Positions 53,263-64,000 of a DNA stretch of 64,000 nucleotides are shown here, piece after piece; the stretch's first letter is position 1; every line of letters starts with the position of its first letter. A model generated the notes under the pieces. The model made no database searches. It saw nothing but the letters and a program-made list of their open reading frames with translations, and was not told the origin of the DNA. Source of the DNA: Cervus elaphus (lineage: Eukaryota; Chordata; Mammalia; Artiodactyla; Cervidae); the NCBI RefSeq assembly GCF_910594005.1, contig NC_057841.1, positions 12,695,001-12,759,000 on the forward strand, in the 5' to 3' direction. Position numbers and translations under genes: made by a program.

Positions 53263-54604
53263 GAAAGGGCACAAAACTCTTAAGTTGTCACTAGCTGACC
53301 AACATACCCAGCCCTCTCCTTCAAATGTATCCATAGCTCACAAATACTTCTCATCTTACTTTCTCATCTCAACTTCATTAGAAGTTGGAACATTTACCCT
53401 GCCTGATACAGTTCAGTACTCCTGGAAACTTCCTATCTTACTCTGTCACCTAGACTATCTCATTGTTTTTCTTATTTCTCCAAGATTCTTCTGCAGATGG
53501 TTAGCAATGAATAATTGGATTAACTAATCTCAGCTAATTTGGTAGAAAATTAATTATCTGCTTAAACTTAAACAATGGCTTAAGCTAGCTAAAGAGCACT
53601 TAAGGGCATTAAAACTGTGATGATGTTGGAATTGGTGAAAGCAAAGCAGGATTTTATAGTTATTTTTGGTCAAGAGGACCTTTTGACTATCATGGCCTTG
53701 TGCCGTGTGGACAGTGGCTGTTCCTGTTTGCAGTGAGGCCAGGGGAGAAGTCAGCTAGCACACCTCTCAGTTATCTTAGAATAATGTCTGCTACTGGTCC
53801 TGCTGCTCCTCCCAGGTCTGCGTGTCAGGGATAACTCAGAGGTCAAATGGTTTTAGACAGAACACTCTGAAGGCTTGTGCCTTTAATGGAGTAGAACTTC
53901 CTCTCATGAGTCAGAGAGGCTCCCACTAAGATTTTATAATAGTGCATTTCACCCCTGTGTGAAAGGCGTGTTAGGATAACTAATCCTTTCTTGCCTAAGA
54001 AGATTTTAAGAGAAATCCGAGGGTCTCACATGGGCACTTTACAGATAAATATATGGAGATGGAGTTTGGAATTATAGTTTTTGTTTTAATGAGAACTTCA
54101 GAATCCATTGAAACACTGTAGATCTTGATATTAACACTTGACTTCAAGAAGAGGAGGAGAATCTCCACTCCTGCAAGATACCACAGGAGCTTATGAAAGG
54201 GAGATAAACAAGGCAGCGACCTGCTCCCATGGAGCCTGCGTTCTGCTGAATGCAAAATCCTAGAACATTTTGATATTTTGTGCTTTGAGGGGATGTGTGT
54301 TTGAAAAGATGAGATTATGAGAATGATTGAACATGGGTGACAGCTTTAAAATTATTAAACAATGAGAAGGACAAAAATGAAAAGCATTAGCATATGGCAA
54401 CAGAAAGCCATCGATTATTCAAAAATATCAAAACACTAAAGAAACTAAAATATGTAATTGTATCACCTGCATGCATTTGAAATATTATCTACATTGTAAA
54501 CTCACTAAAGCCATATTATGTTTCTTTAAACAACTCTGATAATGCAAATTGCAGCATACAAACTGAGAATAAGCAGGAAGCTAATTTTTTTCTGTAAAAA
54601 AATG
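53263..54604. other. 1.3 kb without recognised genes or repeats
   Basis: Unique-looking DNA; frames at 53285-53527 (plus) and 54255-53995 (minus) have no recognised domain. Confidence 0.5.
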
Positions 54605-54622
54605 AAAAAAAATACATACCTT

Positions 54623-55300
54623 AAAAAACTAGGAATAAAACTACCATATGACCCAGCAATCCAAATGCTACCCATATATGCATATACTCTGAGAAAACCA
54701 TAATTGACAAAGACATGTGTACCCCAGTGTCCACAGCAACACTATGTGCAATAGCGAGTACGTGGAAGCAACCTAGATGTCCATTGCCGATGAATGGATG
54801 AAGAATCTGTGACACATATATACAATGGAATATTACTTGGCCGTAAAATGAACACAGTTGAGTCAGTTCTAGTAAGGTGGATGAACCTAGAGCCTGTTAT
54901 ATAGAGTGAAATAAGTCAGAAAATCAAAATTTGTATACTAACACGTGTACACGGAATCTAGAAAAATGGTACTAATGAGCCGATTTGCAAGGCAGGAATA
55001 GAGACGTAGAGAACAGACTTTGGACACAGCAGGGGCAGGAGAGGGGGAACAAATAAGAGAGTGGCATTGACATATATACACTATCATGTGTAAAATAGGC
55101 AGCCAGGGGGAAGCTGCTGCATGGACAGAGGGGGCTCAGCTTGGGGCTCTGTGATAACCTAGGGGGGTAGGGTGGGGTGGAGGGCTGTGGGGAGGCTGAA
55201 GAGGGAGGGGACATACGTATACTTGTGACTGATTCACACTGTTGTATGGCAGAAGCCAACACAATGTTTGAAAGCCATTATCCTCCAATTAAAAATTTAA
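54623..55300 (+). mobile_element. Ruminant L1, 5'-truncated to 0.68 kb
   Basis: Sense: ctaccatatgacccagcaat, agcaacctagatgtccattg, tacaatggaatattacttgg, ggaatctagaaaaatggtac, then 3' UTR with a G-rich segment (agggggctcagcttgggg, aggggggtagggtggggtgg) and gccaacacaatg. Target duplication aaaaatacataccttaa (near 54606-54622) and aaaaatacacacctaa (55301-55316). The ORF2 part is broken by stops. Confidence 0.94.
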
Positions 55301-55317
55301 AAAAATACACACCTAAG

Positions 55318-56191
55318 AAAAATCTATTTTTCAGTCTAAAGTCAATTATTTTCTTTCATTTTATTTGCATTTCTATATTTTCCTATTTAGCTTAATCTAT
55401 TTCATTTTTTTTTTTTAATTTCCCTGTGTGGGAGAAGTCTATCAGTTTGGTTCCTAGTAATATTGTTGTATGACTTCTGGAGTTAAGCTTTGTCAACATG
55501 ATAGGCAAGGTCTTACACTATTTCTAACTATGACTGTCCTCATTCTTTTCAGATGCATACTTTTTTTGTATTTTTACTCTTTTCCTGATTTTTAGCAGTG
55601 CATAGATTGGCCAAGTAAAACTTCCATTTATCTGCAGACTGTCAGCATAGTCAATGAGCTTTGCCATCTGCCTAGCTGAGAAAGGTTCCTGGGTGAGCAT
55701 ACTGGAAGGACACTCTCACTTCCATAATAGCAGTTGCTCGTCCTAAAGAAAGGAGAATTTTGCGCACCTGTCTGATCTCTGTGTCCCTGCTCTGATGGAA
55801 TCAAGCCTGGCACTGTCACACAAACCTCCAATGTGATTAAGAAGATACAGCAACTAACAGTTCAGTCCTTACTGAAACATATTCTGCAGAATTATGAAGA
55901 AAGAAAAGACTTAAGATTTAAAATGATTTCATCTTCATGTTTTTCGTTTATATAGATAAAATCTGAGCAGTCAAAAGAAAAAGTTAGGCAAAAAACACGT
56001 CTTCACTCCAAGTGATAGTATCACTATCTAAACCTATCTCAGCTCTCTCTTCTTTCTACTTAAATCTTTCTCATTTGCCACATAATGTTTAGGCAACCAC
56101 TTTAAACCCTTCATGTTATGTCATCCAACTTCACCTCTGTCAGTATCTAGCTCTATGTCTTGCATTTACATTAGAAAGTGTTGAATGTACA
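55318..56191. other. No gene or repeat recognised
   Basis: AT-rich DNA with a T run near 55405-55418. No supported feature. Confidence 0.5.
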
Positions 56192-56201
56192 CAAGTGTTT
56201 G

Positions 56202-56413
56202 GTTGTTGTCGTGTGTTCGCTGGGTCATGCCTGACTCTTTGCAGCCCCTTGGACTGTAGCCCGCCAGGTTCCTCTGTCCATGGGATTCCCCAGGCAAGAA
56301 TACTGGAGTGGGTTGCCATTTCCTCCTCCAGGGGATCTTCTCGACCCAGAGATCAAACCTGCATCTCCTACATTGGCAGGTGGGTTCTTTACCACTGAGC
56401 CACCAGGAAGCCC
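56202..56413 (-). repeat. Bov-tA SINE
   Basis: Antisense, full length, from ttgttgtcgtgtgttcgctg to gagccaccaggaagccc. Weak flanks caagtgtttg (56192-56201) and caagggtctg (56414-56423). Confidence 0.94.
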
Positions 56414-56745
56414 AAGGGTCTGATAAATGGATGCAAAACAGTGCAAGTGGTTAGCTCTGTTAAAGAGTAGAAAAAGGAGAATACATAGTGTGCACACATT
56501 CAGATAAGGGGAAAGACAGTTTGAAGAAATGAATTGATTATGTCATGTGCGGGGGCGCTTTTCCTTCTGTGTAGACAGAAAATTTGCTTTCAGCATGACT
56601 TTATTTTATATATGAATATAAAAGTACATGTTTATACTCCCACATTACACTATAAGACTTTATTTCCTAGAAAGAGATTTTGACTACTTACCAAGGCTGA
56701 ATCTACATAAATGAGTGCTAATGTCACATTAGTAAAGGGGTTAAT

Positions 56746-56930
56746 GTGTGCTCAGTCGTGTTCATCTCTTTAGCCCATCAGGCTCCTCTGTCTATGGGAT
56801 TTTTCAGGCAAGAATACTAGAGTGGATTGCTATTTCCTTCTCTAGGGGATCTTCTTGACCCAGGGATTGAACCTGAGTCTCTTGCATCTCCTGCATTGGC
56901 AGGCGGATTCTTCACCACTGTGTCACCTAT
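56746..56930 (-). repeat. Bov-tA SINE with ~20-base deletion
   Basis: Antisense copy reading ctctttagcccatcaggc, where the normal ccccatggactgtag stretch is lost. The rest runs to attcttcaccactgtgtcac. Confidence 0.92.
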
Positions 56931-57809
56931 TTGTTGACTTTTTCTTAGATCAGGTTGGGGAAGTTAAAGATAGAATTTCATGTCATTGCAATAAGTCTTT
57001 AAAAACTTTTTCTGAATCTATGTCACGATTACCCTGGAGGAGATGTTAGAAGAGAGAGTTCTTTCTGTTTTCAGGATGCCTTATTATTTTTAGATTGTCT
57101 TTCATATTTTCATTTACATTTCCTTGCTACAGCATCTGGTTGGAAAGTTTCCCATGCAGCTTGTGCTGGGATAGAATCTTTCTACTTGTCCTTGTCCAGC
57201 TGACAATCTGTGGTCCTTAGGCATCAACTCCTCTACTGTCCCCTCCATGTAAGCCATGGCATTTAGTGCTCTGTGCCTCTTACCTTCTTTGAGTCCAGAT
57301 GATATATTGTCCAGGCTTTTAACATGATATTTATAAGTTGCACTGTGGATATTTTCTTTTTTCCTTCTCAGTAATACTGACATATTCCCAAAGGCAAGAG
57401 TTTAGTGGTTTTTATGCCTTTTGTCCCCATTGTCTACCAAAGTGCATGACATGCATTGAATATAGGCATTTGGAAACTGAAAAAAAAAAAAAAATCAGTC
57501 ATTATCCTTCAATCCCTGAACAGACTATTTTGGTTTATCACTACTACATAAAATTTCAATATGCTAAAAATCAGCATAAAGTGCTTTTGACTTAGAAGGA
57601 TGTAATTTACAGAATTTAAAGTTTGAGACGTCAGGATGGTACAGACTTCCAGAGTGCAACTGACATGTTGATGAATTTGGTTTAGTCACGGATATTGGAT
57701 GAGAGAGGAGAAAATTATATAGCAGATTCTATTTGGCATAATAAAACACAGAGGTAGAAATTAATATATTCCTTCTAAAAGATAATGCAAATAGCATTAT
57801 TTCCACTTG

Positions 57810-57970
57810 TTAAGTGTCTCTCATGAAATACACACAGTGCCAGGTGTTTTTATACCTTTGGTTGCAAAACAACTGTGCCAGTTGGTTTTATGTACCTTTT
57901 CTAGATGAAGAGACTGACATGCAGGTGCTTTATTAAACTTAAGTAGCAACATTAGAATCTGAAGCCATCA
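57810..57970 (-). repeat. MIR SINE fragment
   Basis: Antisense MIR blocks: acacagtgccaggtgttttt, caaaacaactgtgccagttg, ccttttctagatgaagagac and aacttaagtagcaacat, in consensus order. Confidence 0.6.
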
Positions 57971-60123
57971 CTCATTTTCTCTGATCCTTAGATTATATTG
58001 CTAAGCCTCCCAGTCATAATTAAATCATGCTGGGATAAAGTCATTTGTAAGAAGAAAAGAGGTATTATGAATTTTGAGTCCTTGTTTTGTTACAGAAAAC
58101 ATTATTTATATCTTAGATGGTAGGGATATTATTCTACCCAACTTAAACTTTAGACAAAAAATTAATAGAAAATAATAATAGCCAATGTTTTGTAATGCTT
58201 CACAGTTTAAAGTGGTTTTATTATAGTTAAGTTTATTTGGGCTTTTAGGAGATTTCAAGAGCAATGTTGCTTAAGTTGATCCAGAAAAGAATGAAACAGT
58301 TTCCTGAAGACTCTGAAATGTCACCAAATTAGTTTGATTTTCCTGTTCAAGTCCATTTCCCGCCTAAAATGCATATTTATTTATACATATTCTCCTCTCT
58401 CTCTCTCATATATGTGTATATTTCTATCTGAAGACACATATATATTGTGTTATATGCATGTTAATAATATTTTGTCTCCATTTAACAGATAATCATTTTA
58501 TAGACTTAATCATCTCTTTTTGCAATTGATTATGTGGAATAAGTCCCAAAATTTCATTGACCAGTTAGTTCACTGCTATCTGACATGGGTGCTGTTTCCT
58601 GAGATAACCTCATAAACATTGTACTTGCAGAAACATGGAAAAAATAAGTCATTCTTTTTTTAATTGAATGACCCTGAAATCTAGGTAGGGAAATGCAGTT
58701 AAATATAATTGGAACAATAAAGCTATTCACCCAAATTTAGATCCAGCAATTAAGTAACAAAATTTTACAGTGTAAGTATTGTATCAGAGTGTCAGTTAGA
58801 AAACTATATTAGACATTGCTCCTCTGTTCTAGGACATACATCAGACAAATAACAGCTAGTTCAAACAACATCAAAGAAAGAAAAATTTCCAAATGAGCGG
58901 CAGAGACAAAAATAACTGGATTCAAAGAAGAGAAAGATTATTGGAGGAGAGATAGCATGGAAAATGTTTTATCAAAGAGAAATGATTTGAAGTAGGTTTA
59001 AAGGGATGCACAATTTTTGGAGAAAGGAGTGACTTCTGGGTCTGGGGAAAAAAAAAAAAGGTAGATGGAAAAAGCTCAGGAATATGATAAAAATGGTGAA
59101 GAGCTCAGTTGGGCCGTAACTGAAGATTGGGAAAATTGAATGGTGGAGAGATGGTTTAAGAGCCAGTTTTAAGCCATGAATCTATCTTAACTGACTGAGC
59201 ATGAAATAGTACTTTTGGTAACAGCAATATTAGATTTCAAGTACCCAGGCAATAGAAATAAAGAGAGAAAATATTTTAGAAAATATTCCAGAAAGCAGAG
59301 TAGGCATTTTCCTCTAAATTCTGAAATTATCCTTATAAATTAAGACATGCAATTTCAGATTTTAAAAATATAAATAGTATATCCAAAAGGAGTTTTGTAT
59401 TCAAGTCTCCATAACTGATTCATTTAAAGTAAGCAATCTTAGAATCACAAGAACATAAAATTTTAACTTTGTTTTAATGAGCCACTGAAAATGTTTACTT
59501 TATAAAAAACATCTCCCATTTATTTTGTAAATGCTGTTCATGATCATTTTCTCTAGCATAAATGAATTATGCATGACTTAGTGTAAAGTTTTTCTTCCTA
59601 TGATGTGAAGATATTAAGGATTCAGGGTACTTTTAAAATATAAACATAATTTTTAAAAAAATTAAACAATGTTTTTAAATATTTAAGAGAATAAAACAAA
59701 GAAGACATTCATTTTGCTATTAATCAATTCATGTCTTCCATGGGCCAAGGGGAATTTTTAAAGAAACCCATAAAATCATAACATATGGGCAGAAAATGTT
59801 GATTTTTACACATTTTAAGAAGGGCGGTACAATATCTTACTAAAAATTATAATAGGAAGGATTAGAGAGAAGAGGTACATCTATTAAAAAATGGCAGCTC
59901 CTTTCATCCAAAATTCAGCTATCTTATATAAGTACTATGAAGAGAATATGCAGTATTAGGATAAAAATGCTATTGTATGCATCAAATTATTGAATAATAT
60001 ATATCTCATTTATTGTCAAATAATAGTTGTTTTTGTTGAGTGAGTATTGTACGCTTACATGATAATGGCACATGTTGGAATGTGGAGCGTTTTCTTTTTC
60101 CTTGATTCATATGAATATGAAGC

Positions 60124-60205
60124 ATGTATATATTTGGATATATATGCTTTGTGTTGATATATAGATATATAGACACATACATACATATGTGTATATACAT
60201 ACATC
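60124..60205 (+). repeat. TA/GATA/CATA-rich tract
   Basis: Interrupted tatata, gatatatagatatatag and cacatacatacatatgtgta runs over about 80 bases. Confidence 0.85.
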
Positions 60206-60242
60206 TGCCTTCAAAAGATTATTTCTGTTTATAATTCACATG

Positions 60243-60456
60243 GTGATTTAGTTGCTAAGTCGTGTCTGACTCTTGCAACCCCATGGACTGTAGCTCACCA
60301 GGCTCTTCTGCCCATAGGATTTCTCAGGCAAGGTTACTGGAATGGGTTGCCATTTCCTTCTTCGGGGGATCTTCCTGACCCTGGGATCAAACCCATGTTT
60401 CCTGTGTCTCCTGCATTGCAGGCAGGTTCTTTACTCACTGAGCCATCAGGGAAGTC
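60243..60456 (-). repeat. Bov-tA SINE
   Basis: Antisense copy from gtgatttagttgctaagtcg to gagccatcagggaagtc, bounded by ataattcaca (60231-60240) and ataattcacg (60457-60466). Confidence 0.95.
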
Positions 60457-60840
60457 ATAATTCACGTAGCGTCCATACTAATTTACTAGGCAGAACAAAA
60501 TATATTAGGCAAAGTAAATGATATTTTATTAAAAGGTGAACAATGAAAAACAAAACAGTAATTACAAGGATAGGAGTTATGAAACATGCAAATTCAATAA
60601 CACAGAGGATGAAGATATTTAAAGTAATTTTTGGCAAGCTTGCAATATTTAGCTGAACATTTTTATATGTAATTAGATTATGAAATAAAGCCAGCTGGCT
60701 CTGTAAAGTTTTAAATACGGTGTAAACACAAAAGCATATGGTCTTTTGACGATGTCAGCTGATTTCAACCTAGGTATTATACATATCTGTTCCCAATAGT
60801 TTCAAACTTTCGAAGCAATTTTCCACTGGCTAAAAATAAT

Positions 60841-62380
60841 CACTCACCTAGAGCCAGACATCCTGGAATGTGAAGTCAGGTGAGCCTTAGAAAGCATCAC
60901 TATGAACAAAGCTAGTGGAGGTGATGAAATTCCAGTTGAGCTATTTCAAATCCTGAAAGATGATGCTGTGAAAGTGCTGCACTCAATATACCAGCAAATT
61001 TGGAAAACTCAGCAGTGGCCACAGGACTGGAAAAGGTCAGTTTTCATTCCAGTCCCAAAGAAAGGCAATGCCAAAGACTGCTTAAACTACTGCATAATTG
61101 CACTCATCTCACACGCTAGTAAAGTAATGCTCAAAATTCTCCAAGCCAGGCTTCAGCAATACATGAACCGTGAACTTCCAGATGTTCAAGCTGGATTTAG
61201 AAAAGGCAGAGGAACCAGAGATCAAATTGCCAACATCCGCTGGATCATCGAAAAAGCGAGAGTTCCAGGAAAACATCTATTTCTGCTTTATTGACTATGC
61301 CAAAGCCTTTGTGTGGATCACAATAAACTGTGGGAAATTCTGAAAGAGATGGGAATACCAGACCGCCTGACCTGCCTCTTGAGAAACCTATATGCAGGTC
61401 AGGAAGCAACAGTTAGAACTGGACATGGAACAACAGACTGGTTCCAAATAGGAAAAGGAGTACATCAAGGCTGTATATTGTCACCCTGCTTATTTAACTT
61501 ATATGCAGAGTACATCATGAGAAACACTGGGCTGGAAGAAGCACAAGCTGGAATCAAGATTGCTGGGAGAAATATCAATAACCTCATATATGCAGATGAC
61601 ACCACCCTTATGGCAGAAAGTGAAGAGGAACTAAAAAGCCTCTTGATGAAAGTGAAAGAGAAGAGTGAAAAAGTTGGCTTAAAGCTCAACATTCAGAAAA
61701 CTAAGATCATGCCATCTGGTCCCATCACTTCATGGGAAATAGATGGGGAGACAGTGGAAGCAGTGTCAGACTTTGTTTTTGGGGACTCCAAAATCACTGC
61801 AGATGGTGATTGCAGCCATGAAATAAAAAGACGCTTACTCCTTGGAAGGAAAGTTATGACCAACCTAGATAGCATATTAAAAAGCAGAGACATTACTTTG
61901 CCAACAAAGGTCCGTCTAGTCAAGGCTATGGTTTTTCCAGTGATCATGTATGGATGTGAGAGTTGGACTGTGAAGAAAGCCGAGCACTGAAAAATTGATG
62001 CTTTTGAACTGTGGTGTTGGAGAAGACTCTTGAGAGTCCCTTGGACTGCAAGGAGATCCAACCAGTCCCTCCTAAAGGAGATCAGTCCTGGGTGTTCATT
62101 GGAAGGACTGATGCTGAAGCTGAAACTCCCGTACTTTGGCCACCTCATGCGAAGAGCTGACTCATTGGAAAAGACCCTGATGCTGGGAGGGATTGGGGGC
62201 AGGAGGAGAAGGGGACGACAGAGGATGAGATGGCTGGATGGTATCACCGACTTGATGGACGTGAGTTTGAGTAAACTCCAGGAGTTGGTGATGGACAGGG
62301 AGGCCTGGCATGCTGCACCTCATGGGGTCGCAAAGAGTCGGACACGACTGAGTGACTGAACTGAACTGAGCTGAACTGAA
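60841..62380 (+). mobile_element. BovB LINE, 1.54 kb, least decayed copy
   Basis: Sense, 5'-truncated copy from cactcacctagagccagaca to the tail gaactgagctgaactgaa. Target duplication ctaaaaataat (60830-60840) and ctaaaaaataat (62381-62392). Low divergence from consensus and a long readable RT make this one of the younger BovB copies here. Confidence 0.97.
60902..62359 (+). pseudogene. BovB reverse-transcriptase reading frame, disabled
   Basis: Three open pieces (60902-61294, 61313-61990, 62030-62359) lie in the same frame. Piece 1 holds KASGGDEIPVELFQ, FIPVPKKGN and QAGFRKGRGTRDQI. Piece 2 holds QGCILSPCLFNLYAEYIM, the catalytic YADD at 61589-61600 and KLNIQKTKIM. Piece 3 is the basic C-terminal end with RRRRGRQRMRWLDG. 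Two small deletions (2 bases near 61260 and 4 near 61310, judged against the copy at 45180-45290) shift and then restore the frame, leaving a stop at 61292-61294. A second stop, TGA at 61988-61990, sits where a CGA codon is expected. The endonuclease domain is absent. Confidence 0.9.
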
Positions 62381-62489
62381 CTAAAAAATAATTATGAAAA
62401 TAATACTTATCTGATCTATTCCAGTCAGTGACTTCTGTATATGTGTCAAATGTGACAAATGCCCCATGTATTTTGTCATTCATCTAATT

Positions 62490-62706
62490 GGGCTATGGTG
62501 TGCTAAGTCGTGTCCGACTCTTTTTGATCCCATGGACTGTGACCCTCCAGGCCCCTCTGTCCATGGGATTCCAGAGGCAATAACCCTGGAGTGGGTTGCC
62601 ATTTTCTCCTGCAGGGGATCTTGCTGACCCAGGGACTGAACCTGTGTCTCTTACACATCCTGCATTGGCAGGTGGGTTCTTTACCACTAGCGCCACCTGG
62701 GAAGCC
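62490..62706 (-). repeat. Bov-tA SINE
   Basis: Antisense copy from gggctatggtgtgctaagtc to gccacctgggaagc, with perfect duplication cattcatctaatt at 62477-62489 and 62707-62719. Confidence 0.96.
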
Positions 62707-62719
62707 CATTCATCTAATT

Positions 62720-63257
62720 AATAGATAATATTTGCCTAAAGGTTTTTGAATGGCTAAGAATAATTAAATATAATTCCCTAACTGGAACTTGCCAAGAAAG
62801 CGTCTATAGTTTTGGAAGATATGTTCAAACAAACATGGTCTCGTTTCTAAGTTAATAAATGTTGGCACCACTGGATCCTACATTTTTTACTGTTTTCCTT
62901 CCTCAAATTACTAAGTATTCAGAAACATGCATAGGGTAATTTCTGTCAGAGCTTTCTCCCTTCAGAATTAATAAATAGGCAAATAAACTCATTAGAATAA
63001 AATTGAAAATAAGATGCTATTTAATGTTAGTTTTTATTCACTTTAATCTTATATTCCATTTAGATTACACATATTCTTTTAAATTGAGGAATCATAAAAT
63101 GTTAGTTAATTTAAACACACTTTTAGTTTTAAAATACTGAAGTCATTTCAGTTTCCTACTATCTTGGTTGGAATAAGGTAAATATAGGAAGCATGAATCT
63201 GTTTGGACCATATACAGCTCTTTTATTAGTTTTGCATTTGAAAAATATATAGGTTTG
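62720..63257. other. No gene or repeat recognised
   Basis: AT-rich unique-looking DNA. Confidence 0.5.
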
Positions 63258-63260
63258 AAG

Positions 63261-63507
63261 TTGTTGTTCAGTCACTAAGTTTGTGTCCTACTCTCTGCAA
63301 CCCCATAGCCTGCAGCATACCAGGCTTCCCTGTTCTTCACTGTCTCTTGGTGTTTGCTCAAACTCATGTCCATTGAGTTGGTGATGTCATCCAACCATCT
63401 CATCCTCTGTTGTCCCCTTCTTCTCTTCCCCTCAATCTTTCCCAGTGTAAGGGTCTTTTCTAATGAGTCGACTCTTTGCATCAGGTGGCCAAATTATTGG
63501 AGCTTCA
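63261..63507 (-). mobile_element. BovB LINE 3' end
   Basis: Antisense tail of about 250 bases from tgttgttcagtcactaag to ccaaattattggagcttcaa. Moderately diverged; the flanks gaagttg and caagttgg are only suggestive of a target duplication. Confidence 0.9.
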
Positions 63508-64000
63508 AGTTGGCTATTTATAAATATGTGACATTGATTTTTATACTCCACATTCAAAGACTATGGCCAATACCATTTATTTCCTTTTTCTCTTCTGTTA
63601 CCTTTAACATAAAGTATGTATTTATACTTTCAAATGAAAGTTTCTACATAGACAACTATATAACCACTTATTTTTCAAATCTCCTTCCTTAAAGCTATTT
63701 CTGAACAGGCCTCTTCTCTTCTGGTCTTTTCCTCATGTCAACCCATTTTATACTCTACCAGTAGTGTTAATAGAATCTTCTCCCTTGGAAATTTCTTTAG
63801 GTATCCTCAATATTGTTTTTCAAAAATAAAAATACAAACCTTTTAACCTGTTTGTTAAACATGTCGTGCTTCCTGTTGACTGTTCAAATTTTCCACCTCA
63901 ATTTTATGACCTGTTATTTATCTTTAAAAATCATTTACATTAGCCAAATTGTACTGTTTGCTATTCTTCTCATCTCTTGGGGCCTATCACACATGCTTCC
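63508..64000. other. No gene or repeat recognised
   Basis: AT-rich DNA to the end of the window. The 112-codon plus frame at 63354-63692 is half BovB antisense and is not a gene. Confidence 0.5.

Larger units (their letters stand above)
56931..60230. other. 3.3 kb without young insertions
   Basis: The longest stretch lacking Bov-tA, BovB or recognisable L1. It contains a MIR remnant (57810-57970), A runs near 57480 and 59048, a short CT run at 58395-58408 and a TA/GATA-type tract at 60124-60205. No coding frame is convincing. Confidence 0.5.

Noticed and set aside
1..64000. CRISPR array, operon or prokaryotic mobile system
   Set aside because: Nothing bacterial is present; the repeats are dispersed eukaryotic retrotransposons with target duplications and there are no regularly spaced direct repeats.

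Overview
Organism and setting. The window looks like non-coding nuclear DNA of a ruminant artiodactyl, most likely a bovid. It is built from lineage-specific repeats: 21 substantial tRNA-derived SINEs of the Bov-tA type, 11 copies or pieces of the RTE-type LINE BovB, artiodactyl L1 elements, and two copies of the older cetartiodactyl CHR-2-like SINE. I found no exon, tRNA gene, rRNA gene or conserved protein-coding gene. Apart from one unexplained pair of open frames near 51.1-51.75 kb, the longer open frames are decayed retrotransposon reading frames or chance. The window is best read as intergenic DNA or the inside of a long intron. Family names are recalled from known consensus sequences and were not searched.

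Layout. 0-3.5 kb: AT-rich DNA with a diverged local duplication, a BovB tail with a TG microsatellite, a MaLR-type LTR and a very short L1. 3.8-6.5 kb: a stack of nested LINEs (BovB and two sense L1 pieces inside an antisense L1). 6.9-14.9 kb: the densest SINE cluster. 15-21.6 kb: sparse, with one L1/SINE/BovB complex at 17.1-18.5 kb, a C-rich tract at 19.3 kb and a very short L1 at 20.7 kb. 21.7-22.95 kb: antisense BovB. 26.2-28.1 kb: 5' half of an old L1. 32.4-36.56 kb: an almost full-length antisense BovB split by a rearranged L1. 38.1-39.0 kb: a MIR abutting a young BovB. 41-46.6 kb: L1 and BovB copies, including a 1.9-kb BovB. 48.3-49.9 kb: a tiny inverted L1, a complete MER2-like DNA transposon, and a 5'-inverted L1 interrupted by a solo ERV LTR. 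53-55.3 kb: two L1 insertions with clear target duplications. 56.9-60.2 kb: the longest stretch free of recent insertions. 60.8-62.4 kb: the least decayed BovB reverse-transcriptase copy. 63.3 kb: a last BovB tail.

How the parts relate. BovB encoded an APE-type endonuclease and a reverse transcriptase; in ruminants it is held to mobilise Bov-tA SINEs, which share its 3' end, so the two families sit here as driver and passenger. L1 supplies a second machinery. Target-site duplications can be read for many copies, and nested insertions give relative ages. No copy is intact. I see no undescribed gene system. The most interesting material is structural: nested insertions, very short and 5'-inverted L1 insertions, an open frame created across an L1 inversion, and a BovB copy whose two small deletions restore frame.
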